Assembly: GCA_030998225.1 (NCBI GenBank)
Contig: JAPYXD010000608.1
Location: 5,486,501-5,550,500, forward strand
Source: Diplolepis rosae
Taxonomy: Eukaryota; Arthropoda; Insecta; Hymenoptera; Diplolepididae
Direction: 5' to 3'
DNA: 64,000 bases
Shown here in pieces: positions 50,646-61,239 of the stretch. A program made the position numbers and the translations under genes. Position 1 is the stretch's first letter. Every line of letters starts with the position of its first letter. Under the pieces are notes generated by a model, which was not told where the DNA came from, ran no database searches, and saw only the letters and a program-made list of their open reading frames with translations.

Positions 50646-53492
50646 AACTCCACCTCCGTGGTGGTGTGGAAAGGACTTTTATTTCAGAATATTTGGGATT
50701 CCCTAAGAATGAACCAGCTTTTTTATTTTAATATTTCAAATGTGTTTTCTTTCTTTTATGTTTAAGGCAAAATCTAGATCTAAAAAAAACAAAAAAACCT
50801 ATTTCTCTAATTGCGTCCAAGATTAGAGTCGAATCTATGCAACCGATTGTTAAAGGTTTTAAAAGTTTTCGCTTTAATTTAAAAAGCAAGTCTTCATAGT
50901 ATTTTACTAAGTAATGAAAGTATGTCTACAATTGTTTTCTTGAGTCCTACCCAAAGGTCAAACATGGTGCAAAAATGTCGTAAAATAAGAAAAATGTCTG
51001 AGTACTTTGAAGAAGTTTTTCTAAATCGATATGTATCATATTCCAATAATATTTAGGAATATTTATTAAAATATTCATCTTCTAAATTTGTTTGATTAAT
51101 GTACAGAGTACACTTTATATTTGAAATTTGTATACACTCTAGATCTGAATCAGTCAAATTTTCACTGATTGAATCAGTGATTTTCCTTTTCACTGAATCA
51201 TCAGTGGAAACAATATTTTTCACTGTTAAATCAGTTACTTTTCACTGAAGTAATCAGTGAAATTTGACTGATTCACAGTAACCTGTTTTTAGTTATTTAA
51301 ATCAGTAAAATTTCACTGATAATCAGTAGATTTTGACTGATTCATATTTGAAAATTTGTACAGTTTTTAAAAAATCCGAAACTTTTTGAATTTAGTAGTT
51401 TATTTATAAAATTTGAGAATGTTGTAGTTGATATTTCTATAAAATTTAATCAAAATATTTACATTTATTTTTTAAATATTTTGAAAATAATTCGACTAAA
51501 ATAATGATTAATAAGATTTTGTAACATTGTGGGAATATTGGAACGCTGCAAGATTAAATTTTGAGTACAATTTTCAATTAATGAATGTTTAAAGAATTGA
51601 GTGAAAGCATCAATTAAAAAATATTTTTACTTTATAAATTTGATTAAGTGCAGTAATAAGAAAATTTTGACTTTCTATAAAGCATTTCATTTATCTGATT
51701 AAAAGTCTGTGCATACGTCACTAAAACGTAAGATTAAAAAACTTTAAACTGCTTTTACCATCAATCTATGAATGTGGATTTTAAACCGTAATTTAATGTG
51801 TCTTATTTTTTTTTGATAAAATATTTTTAACATAATTTTTTGCTTAAAGTAGCCGATTTACTCGATTAAAAATTGGTCAACTTGTATATTTCAAAATTCT
51901 GTAATAAAAGTATTTTCATATTATGTTTTTGTATCCTATGCGTAGAATTTTAATTTTAAAATTGAGATTTCTCACAAAGAAGAAAGATTGGCTTATTAAA
52001 GCAGTTTATTCCCAGAAATTAAAAATCATTTACTTAATATTTCGATTCCAAACATTGAATATTTATTGACTTTGAATAAAACAGAAAAAAAATTTTTATG
52101 AAGTTTTAAAATCTTTTTACAATGTTACGAATTGGGCCGAATTTAGAATTACGAAATCTTTCATTAGAAAAAGAAAAAGTCACTCACATGAAATAAACTT
52201 CTGTAAGAATTATCAAGATTGAAGAGATGTTAAAATATTTGAAAAATAATGCAATTGTAAAATTGCAATTTATATCAATATTTGACAAATTTTTAGCTTT
52301 CTCAATCAAAGCATTATCCGGAAATTTTTAGTTCCTATAAAAAGATGGAATATTTATCAATTTCTTGAATGTTCATACATTAAAAAAATATCGAATTAGA
52401 GAATTATATGCAAAGTATTTTCCATTAAGAAGACATAAACATGACATAATTAGTTTTATATCTACATTTTCAGCTTACTTTTTTGTGGCTTAAGCACACA
52501 TTTTGAATTCGAAATACAAAAATGCTCTACAGAGTTGAAGTATTTCCTGAATCAATTATTATTGATCCTGAATTCTATTGGAAAATTTGTTGTTTACTGT
52601 TCAAATCTTACTACGATTTCAGACGGACAGACAAATTAAGAACTACAAAATATTTCATCCAAAAGATTGCACTCCTCCATAAAATCTTGTCAAATTGTAA
52701 CAAGATTTGAACACTTCGAACGAACATTTTGATGTAAAATTTAAAGTTGATTGATATTTATATGTTAATATGGAAATACCAATAAACACATATTTTAGCT
52801 TTTTAATTTATCTACTGCTATTAGACAATTTTCCATTTCCGTAGAGATTTTAAGTTTTGGAATGAAAAGTTTGTGCTTAGGCTACAAAAATGTGAGATGA
52901 AAATATTTCTAACATATAACTGAAAATATAAATTATGAACTTGAATTTTATGTTCATTTTATCTTGATAGAAAATATTGTTCTAATTGAAAAATTGTTAA
53001 ATGTACAAAATTAGTAAGAAGTATATAAATTTGAATGGAAAATTATATATTGATTCAAATTTTATACTTTTATTGTCACTAAATTTCACTGAAAGTTTAT
53101 TTTTGAAGTGTTGAAATCCTCATGAAATTTTCCAAGATCATACTGATGTTTATTTCATGCAGACTTTCTTCAAGAAATTAAAGAAAAGTGTTATATCTTG
53201 AACTATATACTTCGTAAATTCAAATTCGTCGTCTGCTGCGCGCCTCTTTTGCACGCACTCGAGAAAAATACAATTCTTAATTTCGACTCGATAAACGAAA
53301 GCGTGAAATCTAAAAATAACTTGAAAACTCAAGCATTGTAACGAAGTCCGTCTTCGTGCACCTTCGGCTTTACACGAAGCTGGTGACCGCAGCGTGTAGC
53401 AGAGCTGACACACTGACACGCCACGTTTGCATGTGTTTCTCCCAGATGGGAACGTGGTGGGGGCCGAAAAATCCCACGTTCTGGAGACACTG
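50646..53492. repeat. right inverted arm of the hAT element
   Basis: About 2847 bp, mirror of 45513-47810, with about 545 bp extra (51714-52260). It holds the mirrored ATCAGT cluster and the identical 62-codon frame at 52522-52710. Confidence 0.85.
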
Positions 53493-53759
53493 GTCGCAGG
53501 TCAAGTCAGTAGCGTATCGTTACGTAGCAGGACGTGCAAACCTAATGGAAAGGTGGTGGACCGTTAGCAACTAGCGCCGCGTACAGCACTGCGCATGAAC
53601 TACCATTATGTGTGCACGTGTTAGTGCATATACATGCATACGTAGGTTCTTTAAATGTGTTACAAAGAATGTAATGTAATGTGAGAAGTTATATTGATAT
53701 CAACTCACTCTTTAATTACATTTTCACAATTTTGCCTTAAATCATGGTTTTCTCGTCAT

Positions 53760-55764
53760 AAATAAAAATCAAAAATATCTGTAATTTGTATTTTTATTTT
53801 CAGAAAATATAGTTGCTTAGCACATTTTGCGTTGATTTTTGTACTACAAGATAATCGAACACTTTGTGGGTTCGAGATAGCTCTCTTCGGTGTTGTGTGA
53901 AAGTCTTCTGCAAGTACATCCTTGGTGCTTCCTGCTTCTGGGATATCTTCTGATTCTTTTTTTCTGGAATATAGATTAAAAGCATTTAATTTCTATGAAT
54001 ATTTGAAATTTATTTCGTAGGTATTTTATAAAATAAATAAAAATAAATTTTATAAAATAAAACTCCAGTCACATGTTTCGCGAAATTGTGGTGGGAATTT
54101 CTGACATTGTGGAATTTGTATGGGCAATTCTCAGCTATTTTTTCATAAATAATCCTTTGTAATTTTATACTATATATGTACTTGCATCTATATCTTCATT
54201 AACATGTAGACATAAGTACACTGCCGGTCGAAATTATTTGTTCACTTGTTGTTTCAGCTATTCCTAAAGTGTCTTAATTTTTATAATAACAAGTTGAAAT
54301 TTTTTTCCCTATCATAAAATAAAAGTTAATAAAATTTTGCAAATAACAAATAAAACAAAATAAAAAAATAATAAAATAAACTAAATAACAAAATTGAAGA
54401 AATTTTTTTTTTCACAGAAAAATTTCTTCAATTTATATTGTAAAATACAATCTAGTTTTAAATAACGTTGGATTAATTCTGAATCATAGGTTGATAAGGT
54501 CGATATAGTAGAGTGCCGTTGTCACGTACAGTGATACACTCTTCTAATGATCGACATAATCGACTGAAATGATTTAGAAAAATCAGAAAAAATAACAAAA
54601 TGTTAACTTTATAAAAAAATATTTCAAAAAACTTGAAATTTCAATCATTCTAAAAAATATTAACAACTCTGAAATTAATTAAGATTTTTAAAAGTTTTTT
54701 GTCTCATTTAAATGGTAGGTTTTCATAGTATTTTGCTAACTAATCAAGATATTTTCAGATTTTTTTTTCCTGGATTCTACCCGGCGTCAAAAATGATACA
54801 AAAAGGTCATAAAATTTTAAAAATGTGTAGCCACTTACAAGAAATTTTTAAAAACCAATGTGTATCATATTTTAATAAAGTTTATAGATTACTGTCTTCA
54901 TTTGAAAATTTTCGACATGTTTGTACCATGTTTGACCCCAGGGTAGAATCCAAAAGAAAAATTCTAAAAATATCTTGATAAGTTAACAAACTTGGGCTCA
55001 CTAGATGCAAAATTTAAATAATTATAAAAATTAAGACACTTTAAGAATAGCTAACACAGCAGGTGAATAAATAATTTTGACCGGTAGTGTATATACTACT
55101 TTTTTTAGTTTGGTATCTCAAAAATTACGTGCTAGAATTTTATTGTCATTCCTAAGGAAGTTTTAGATACTTCATCGAAGTTTCTTGTACTGTTTTATGT
55201 AAATTTTCTTACGATTTTTACATTTTTTCACATTTTCAAAGTTTACTTCGAAATAGGGCTCATATATGTAATATTTTATTTATTGCACTTAAAATTTTAG
55301 AAATAAAGATCACTAATGAGGACTCTGATCAGAGTCGAAAAGTTTGAAATTATATACAATATCGTATGAAATTAAAAATATTGTTACTTACGTGTGCAAA
55401 CTGCACGCTACTTTCTTCAAAGTCTCGTGTGCCTTCTGCAGGTTTTTCTACTTCGGGAATAAAAATTTTGAAGTCTGATGGGGAAGAAACACTCGCCGGT
55501 TTAATGTTCACATAACTTCCACTCTACACATCACTACACGACGGTAAATTTAACGTCGGAAAAATGTCGATGACAAATAAAAAATTGTCTTTCTAGTACT
55601 TCGAGATATCCTAGCCTCGACAAGTTGGGATTTGAGCATGCTTCTATCCATCGTTGTCCGGCATTTTCTTTCTTCGGAAACCGATGAATTGATACATTGT
55701 TCTTCCGACCCCTTTTGGAGGTATACCCACTCACAGCACATTGAATTTCGTACTTGGAATTCAT
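53760..55764 (-). pseudogene. THAP-domain gene, broken
   Basis: The first exon starts with ATG at 55764: MNSKYEIQCAVSGYTSKRG, then IHRFPKKENAGQRWIEAC, then FFICHRHFSDVKF, a THAP zinc finger (C2CH) in which the second Cys appears as Tyr (SGY). After two stops at about 55530 a shifted frame continues (VNIKPASVSSPSDFKIFIPE, then KPAEGTRDFEESSVQFAH) to a GTAAGT donor at about 55393. A further exon follows acceptor ATATTCCAG at 53967 (SEDIPEAGSTKDVLAEDF, then KRAISNPQSVRLSCSTK), but its phase does not match the donor cleanly. The intron holds the MITE 54229-55089. It could be a host regulator or a domesticated transposase, now damaged. Confidence 0.5.
54229..55089. mobile_element. 861-bp Tc1-like MITE with TA duplication
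   Basis: CACTGCCGGTCGAAATTATT and the mirror CACTACCGGTCAAAATTATT lie inside TA on both sides. The inverted similarity continues through TAGCTATTCCTAAAGTGTCT-type sequence. Its interior (54715-54870) is clearly related to part of the hAT arm at 47400-47570 in opposite orientation. No transposase. Confidence 0.8.
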
Positions 55765-55909
55765 TTTAAATGATTATAAAGCGCGATCGCGTACGAATTG
55801 TCGATACTTGTATACAAAAATGGGGGAACTCATACGAAGTCGTTCCCTTTGCCGCACTCCGTCCGCTTCCGACAACTAGCGCCGCGTACACCACCGCACA
55901 TGAGCTATC

Positions 55910-56315
55910 CTACGGAGACACCCAATACATTAGAGGTCGACCTGCCCTGTTACGTAGTGTTTCATCATATACAATATCTATTCCAACCCCCTCCACGTTC
56001 ATCCTATGTGCTTTCCTGCGTATTTATGTGTCCTCGCTCACTCGTCGCTTCGACTGCGGTCAAAAATAGATTTTAATAGACCCCGAAAAGATGTAAAGTT
56101 CCCTCCGAGACTGCACTTAATCGCGGAACGAGTGTACGTGAATTTCAATCTTTTTAGCTTTGAAAAGAGGCTGGGATAGCAGAACTGGTGCCTTTGACCG
56201 TTTTTATGGGAAAGAAATGAATTATTAATCAAAAAGTGTAATATTTTTTCTTCGCTTCTCAATAAATAATTTTGCCTTTTCCCGGAAAAATAGTCAAGTA
56301 GCACCAATCCTTCTA
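55910..56315. other. no gene recognised
   Basis: Overlapping open frames on both strands without motifs. Confidence 0.4.
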
Positions 56316-57247
56316 GCAAGAAATGTTACATTCGGATGTTTCTTCTATTACGATGCTCCTGTGCCTTATAGGCACACTGGAGCATGGCCATGATCTCAGT
56401 TTGTAAGACTGTGGCGTAGGACCCCGTCCGGATTGTTAGGCCCATTCCAGTCCTCCTGCCGTAGACACTGGCTCCTGCTTCTTGTCGAAGAGGTAGCGAG
56501 TAGATGTTTTGTCCCTGACCATGTTCAAGATCGGCCTACTCACGATATCGGTTGGAATCCGCAATTTTGGCAGGATTTTTTCTTTAACTCCCATACATAT
56601 TCTCCAGGCTGCCTTTGCAGCCACGGCCATGACAGTAAAGTGAAGGGGCTCTAGCCCTGTTAGGGCCCCCAAGGCCACCGTGGGTGTCGACGTCGAGGCG
56701 TCATTGATGCCACTCAGAATCAGTCCTCTGATTCTTTCCAGTCGAGATTGCACAGTTGACAATTCGACCCTGCTACACCAGACCACCGTCGTATATGTAA
56801 GTCTGGGTCGCAAGATCGCTGTGTAGATCTACATTAGTGTATCCAGTTTCAAGCCTCAGTTTCTCCCTATTGCCTTTCTACAAAGCCAAAGGGTTACTAC
56901 GAGCTTTTTGCACTTGTTTTCCGGGCGCTCGTTCCATGACAGCTTCTTAACCAGGATGACTCCTAGATATTTAGCTTGTTCAGTGATTTTTAGTTGTTGA
57001 CCTTCCAGCTTCAATGTACCTGTAGTCCCCCACTTGTACCGTCTGGTGAACACAACCGTGTTAAGAATATCTAAATCAGTAGTTATTAAATATTCTAGTA
57101 GGTCATTCTCTTTTGAGTTGATGTTCGTGCTACCCCACAATGTATGGTGGGCATCGCACCCCACTATGAGTGGGCGACCCTATACCATGCAGTATTCCAC
57201 CAGTATACGTACTTTCTCTGGTGAGTTAGTTTCGCTGTCATATGGAA
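56316..57247 (-). pseudogene. LINE deletion derivative: endonuclease joined to RT thumb and RNase H start
   Basis: On the minus strand the end of an APE-type endonuclease (VGCDAHHTLWGSTNINSKEN, then DLLEYLITTDLDILN, about 57175-57060) is directly followed in frame by the sequence just after the RT YADD region (VVFTRRYKWGTTGTLKLEGQ, then AKYLGVILVKKLSWNE). It continues through the thumb (RPRLTYTTVVWCSRVELSTV, GLEPLHFTVM, RYLFDKKQ) to the start of RNase H (ATVLQTEIMAMLQCAYKA). The whole RT fingers-palm with its catalytic Asps is missing. The sequence is related to the LINE at 33515-36345. Stops and frame changes add further damage. Confidence 0.8.
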
Positions 57248-57297
57248 AGTAGCCCTCTTACTTATATTCTCCCATCTCTTAACAGTCGGATTAATCA

Positions 57298-57552
57298 ATG
57301 TAGCACAGAACTCGCATGAAGAATTTCAAATAGCCAAAAAATTTGGCAACATAAAAGAACCGCTAACTCATGAAGCTAAAGTAAAAGAAGATCGCATCCA
57401 CGAAATGTGGAGTGATCTCGTTGCTGTGGAGAACAACATTGACATTCGACGCCGAGAGCAGGTGGTGACTGAAATACTAGACCGTCTCATTGGTATTCAA
57501 TTTGAAAAATTCCATTTTTTAACCAAAATATGTGAGATACAAAATAAGCGTT
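57298..57552 (+). other. coding-like stretch, possible exon, unrecognised
   Basis: After a possible acceptor (ATCAATGTAG) the plus frame is open for about 80 codons: SHEEFQIAKKFGNIKEPLTH, then KVKEDRIHEMWSDLVAVENN and RRREQVVTEILDRLIG. High charge and helical periodicity look like real protein. A GTATTC donor could follow ATTG at about 57490. Family unknown. Confidence 0.35.
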
Positions 57553-57839
57553 AAATTAAAAATTTTTTGTTTCAAAACAGTCTGTCAATTTTTTTCCTTT
57601 TTGAGACACTTTGAAGAAGATAAAATTTTTTTAAATATGCACAAATACACATACAAAATTGTTTACTGCATAATGATCTACAAGTTTGAATGGCAACATT
57701 TTTTCATATGATATATATTTTTCTTTCTAATTCACAAAAACACCATTGTAAATTCAATTTTTTTAACCATAGTATGTGAGTATAATATTCTGAGTTATTG
57801 CTTTATAAGGGAAAGTGTTTTTATAGCATCGGTCGAAAA

Positions 57840-58010
57840 ATGAACTTCGGACAAAGAGCGAATATTAAGTTTTGTTTGAAACCTGGTAAAACTTTTACTG
57901 AAAGGTTCTAATTAACGAAACAAGTGTATGGTGACAATTGTTTATTCCGTGCCAGAGTCCATGAGTGGTTTAAACGATTCAGAGAAAGTCGTGAAGACAT
58001 CAAGGACGAC
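57840..58010 (+). mobile_element. mariner N-terminal fragment
   Basis: Reads MNFGQRANIKFCLKPGKTFT, one stop, then LTKQVYGDNCLFRARVHEWF and KRFRESREDIKDDAP: the first helix-turn-helix of a mariner transposase. It stops abruptly at about 58010, before the other mariner in opposite orientation. No ends seen. Confidence 0.75.
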
Positions 58011-58059
58011 GCACCTTGTATATGCGTATAGTAACACTATGCCTCGATGCGATATATTA

Positions 58060-59140
58060 GTCTGGCAACAAATTAGTTTCGTTTTTTTTCATGATTTTCA
58101 ATGCAAGTTTATCAATACAAATAAAAAGCATTAATCAATTATGCATTGACCATTTTGTTCGATTATCTTTTTCCATCTCTCAGTCAGCTCCAGAATTCCG
58201 CTTTCATAGAAAGTTTGGTTCTTAGAGGCAAAAAACTGAATCAACTCATTTTTGATAGCCTCATTTGAATCGAATGTTTTTCCATTCAAATGGTTTTAAA
58301 GGGAACGGAATAAATAATAAACGGATGATGCAAACTCAGGACTATACAGTGTATGAGGCATCACTTCCCAGCCTAACTCCAATAATTTTTCGCGAGTGAC
58401 CAAAGCTGTATGTGTTCTGGCGTTATCTTGATGGAAGATGATCGACGCCCTTACGAGTTGCCAGTTCTGGCCGCTTTTCCTTCATTTGTTTGTCAAATTT
58501 CATTAGATGGCGAGAGTAGACATTCGAATTGATAGTTTAGTTCCTTGGATGCAGCTCAAAATAAACAAAATCTTTGAAGTCCCACCAAACATTCAGCATA
58601 ACCTTCTTTTGATAAATATCGGCTTTTGATGTCGATTGTGCAGGCTCATCTCGCTTCCTCCATGATCTTTTCCGCACGACGTTATCGTAAACAACGCATT
58701 TTTCATCGCCCGTTATGATTCGCTTTAAAAAAATTAATAATAATTAATAATAATTACAAATTTGTGAGGGGTCCAAATATCGAGCTTATTAATGTAAGCA
58801 AGTTGTTTTAAATATCTTTCAACGCATGTATGTGATATGTTAAGCTTCTCTGCGATCTCTTGTGTCGCACTATGCCGGTTATTTTTTATCATTGCTTTTA
58901 TTTTGTCGCCGTCAACTTCAGTTGGGCGTCCAGAGCGTGGTGCATCTTTGAGGTCAAAATCTCCTGAACGAAAACGAGAAAACCAATTTTGGCACTGGCG
59001 CTCTGTTGAAGATTTCCTTACCATAAACAACATACAACTGTTCCCGAGTCTGCATTGCGTTTTTACCTTTCGGAAGTAATAACGTAAAATTTGACAAAAT
59101 TGCCGTCAGGAATCTCCATTTCAAATCAATGCAAAACAAT
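58060..59140 (-). mobile_element. mariner copy, mellifera/cecropia-like, frameshifted
   Basis: Minus-strand transposase pieces: an early GKNAMQTREQLYVVYGKEIF region with a frame change, then TERQCQNWFSRFRSGDFDLK, DAPRSGRPTEVDGDKIKAMI, EIAEKLNISHTCVERYLKQL and KLDIWTPHKF. The first catalytic Asp region RIITGDEKCVVYDN lies just downstream. Later parts (KVMLNVWWDFKDFVYFEL) follow in other frames to about 58150. The left end may be TTAGTCTGGCAACAAATTAG at 58057. I could not place the right end. Inactive. Confidence 0.75.
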
Positions 59141-59359
59141 AAATAAACAACAAAACTTGAAACATTTTTTAGTGAATAATCTGTGAAACGTCAGCTGTCA
59201 AATTCCATATACGATGTGAAGTATGCAATGGAGAAGAAAGACTTGGAACGACTAAAGTCATCTAGCGGAAAAAAGTGAGATGACTTTATTACCTACCCAA
59301 TAGAAAGTGCTCCAAAAGCATCAGATTTCCCAAGTCTAGTGGGCTTGTGTACAATAATA

Positions 59360-60268
59360 TTAGGTGCGCAACTAAGTTCCCGCTGTTTTTTGATGAAAAT
59401 GCAACTTTCTTATGAAAAATGGTTAGAAATGAATCATTCACAGTATTGCTTATCGTTAGCTAAAACTTTTGCCCATCTTTCTGGTAGAGCTCGAATACCG
59501 TTACGGTAAAAGTGTTCATCTTTTAAGGCTATCCAGGAATCAAGCCATTTTTGGATGTCTGCATATGAGCGGAACTGCTGATCAGCCAGACCATTTGCCA
59601 TCGACCGGAACAAGTAATAATCGGACAGCGCAATATCTGAGGAATACGGCGGGTGGGGTAGGAATTCCCATTTGAGCGTTTCCAGGTAGATTTTAACGGG
59701 TTTGGCAACGTGAGGCCGAACGTTGTCATGCTGTAGAATCAGTTCTTCGTGCCTCTGCTCGTATTGTGGCCGTTTTTCGCACAATGCTCGGCTCAAACGC
59801 ATCAATTGCGTTCGATACCGCTCACCAGTGATGGTTTTGTTTGGTTTTAACAGCTCATAATAAATAACATCTGCGTCTTCGAAGGTTGTTGGCCTTCCTT
59901 CACGCGGACGGTCGTCAACATCGAAATCACCGTCCTTGCAGCGACGGAGCCACTCACAGCACGTTGTTTCACTGAGAGTAGCATCTCTGTACACTTTTTG
60001 AAGTTCTCGATGTGCTTCAGCCGCCGTTTTCTTCGAATGAAAGAAGAAAGTCAACACTTCCCGTAAATGACAATCATTTGGCACAAAATCAGACATTTTC
60101 ACACAACCAAAAGTATATGACGCCAAAACAAAATCACGAATGTGTCAAAACGGTTTCTTTACAATATGTCTAAGCTTTGTTCATGATGTTTTGGATATGT
60201 CAAATCGGCCAGCACTTACTTCTGGAGCCATTTGTTGAAAAACAGCGGGAACTTAGTTGCGCACCTAA
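59360..60268 (-). mobile_element. mariner deletion derivative, complete ends
   Basis: Inverted ends TTAGGTGCGCAACTAAGTTC are perfect over about 31 bp and flanked by TA, giving 909 bp, some 350 bp shorter than a full mariner. It encodes the 230-codon ORF described next. Confidence 0.9.
59434..60126 (-). CDS. mariner transposase with in-frame internal deletion (230 codons)
   Basis: The frame is open throughout. The DNA-binding half is intact (HSKKTAAEAHRELQKVYRDA, ETTCCEWLRRCKDGDFDVDD, then REGRPTTFED). It jumps directly to VIYYELLKPNKTITGERYRT, HDNVRPHVAKPVKIY (second catalytic Asp) and YSSDIALSDYYLFRSM (third Asp, DD34D). A normal protein is about 345 residues. The lost 115 residues contain the second helix-turn-helix and the first catalytic Asp, so it could bind at best but not cut. 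An ATG further in (MSDFVPNDCHLREV) is probably the original start. Confidence 0.85.
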   Translation of the reverse strand: MASYTFGCVKMSDFVPNDCHLREVLTFFFHSKKTAAEAHRELQKVYRDATLSETTCCEWLRRCKDGDFDVDDRPREGRPTTFEDADVIYYELLKPNKTITGERYRTQLMRLSRALCEKRPQYEQRHEELILQHDNVRPHVAKPVKIYLETLKWEFLPHPPYSSDIALSDYYLFRSMANGLADQQFRSYADIQKWLDSWIALKDEHFYRNGIRALPERWAKVLANDKQYCE

Positions 60269-60846
60269 TATATCGTTTTATCGTAAAACACTCGCTTCAT
60301 TCAAATTGTATTAATTTCAAAAATAATAAAATAAATTTTCAAAAAAATATAAAAACATGATAAAAAAATTTAATGATTATTACTCACTTTAGATATCTGA
60401 GTGGAAATTAACTCCGGGAACGTAGAATGACTAATGCTTTGTTTTTAAAAGGTTTTTACATCATTATTAGTCAAAACACAGTAAATAATAAGTGCAAAAT
60501 TCACTAATTAATTCTAATTTTAATCCCTTTCAATTTATAAATTAAAAGAGATTAGAATTTTTCTACTTCATCGTTTCTCTGCGGTGTCCAAAAATATTCA
60601 AATAATATTGTCACCGCTGTGGGTACAGAAAAGGATTCAATTTCATATTAACTTCAACTAGTATGGAGATTCAAAACGCGATCATTTGAATGTTTAATAA
60701 ACCTTCAAAACATTAGTTGAATTCTAATGCATTAAATGCCCATAAATGCTCTTTAAATGCTTCAAATGAGCTCAAATGCTGAGCATAGTCTCAAGAGCAT
60801 TTCCTCAACATAAATTCTCGGGCATTTAAGAACACTAGAGGAAATG
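60269..60846. other. no gene recognised
   Basis: AT-rich. At 60700-60800 the words AAATGC(T/C) recur every 11-14 bp (six to seven times), a short irregular tandem pattern. Confidence 0.4.
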
Positions 60847-61239
60847 CTATTTCTGACAAAGTGTGTGAAAGGGTAAATGAATGGACAAAGGAAAGCTCAC
60901 GGGACCTTTTGACTTGTGACGTCGTCTTTCCAGGAATTGACGATGTTTAGACTGCGATGCAGACGGGCGAAGCAACGTTTTCTTCGAAGCAAAATCTATA
61001 GTACACGTTAATACGAAGTAATGATTCTTTTGAGGATTCTCACGGACTGTTGTAACTTTGATGGTTGTCCTTTTGCATTGAATTCCATTGACGGAGAAGA
61101 AGCTCGAAGAGTTGATGTTGTTGAGCGATCTACGCCTTATAGCAATCGAATATGGTGATGCTTGATGTTTGTTTGTTGCACTACGATTTGCATAAACGCA
61201 AGGGAGCACTGTAGGAGCTTTCGAAGAGAATTGAATCAA
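60847..61239 (-). other. 130-codon open frame, basic, unrecognised
   Basis: The minus frame MIQFSSKAPTVLPCVYANRS ... KSKGPVSFPLSIHLPFHTLC is rich in Ser, Lys and Arg with no motif. It has no clear splice partner. Composition is less AT-biased than the flanks, so a real exon is possible. Confidence 0.3.

Larger units (their letters stand above)
45513..53492. mobile_element. hAT transposon with giant inverted repeats (2.3 / 2.85 kb)
   Basis: The element is bounded by GTCGCAGG on both sides (45505-45512 and 53493-53500), a perfect 8-bp hAT-type target duplication. Both ends read inward CAGTGTCTCCAGAACGTGGG. The inverted similarity does not stop after the usual 10-30 bp: it runs to 47810 on the left and back to 50646 on the right. 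By eye there are about six mismatches in the outer 390 bp. The left arm lacks about 545 bp that the right arm has (51714-52260). The centre holds a hAT transposase (48488-50515). Total length is 7980 bp. Confidence 0.9.
53568..55908. repeat. 37-bp direct repeat on both sides of the THAP locus (53568-53604 and 55872-55908)
   Basis: GCAACTAGCGCCGCGTACAG and CAACTAGCGCCGCGTACACC, each followed by a similar AC(C/T)GC(A/G)CATGA(G/A)CTA. The similarity stops sharply at both ends. The pair brackets the THAP gene remnant. Confidence 0.6.

Noticed and set aside
46295..52710. Identical 62-codon ORFs at 46295-46483 and 52522-52710.
   Set aside because: Identity follows from the hAT arms; flanking sequence is equally conserved, so coding is not indicated.
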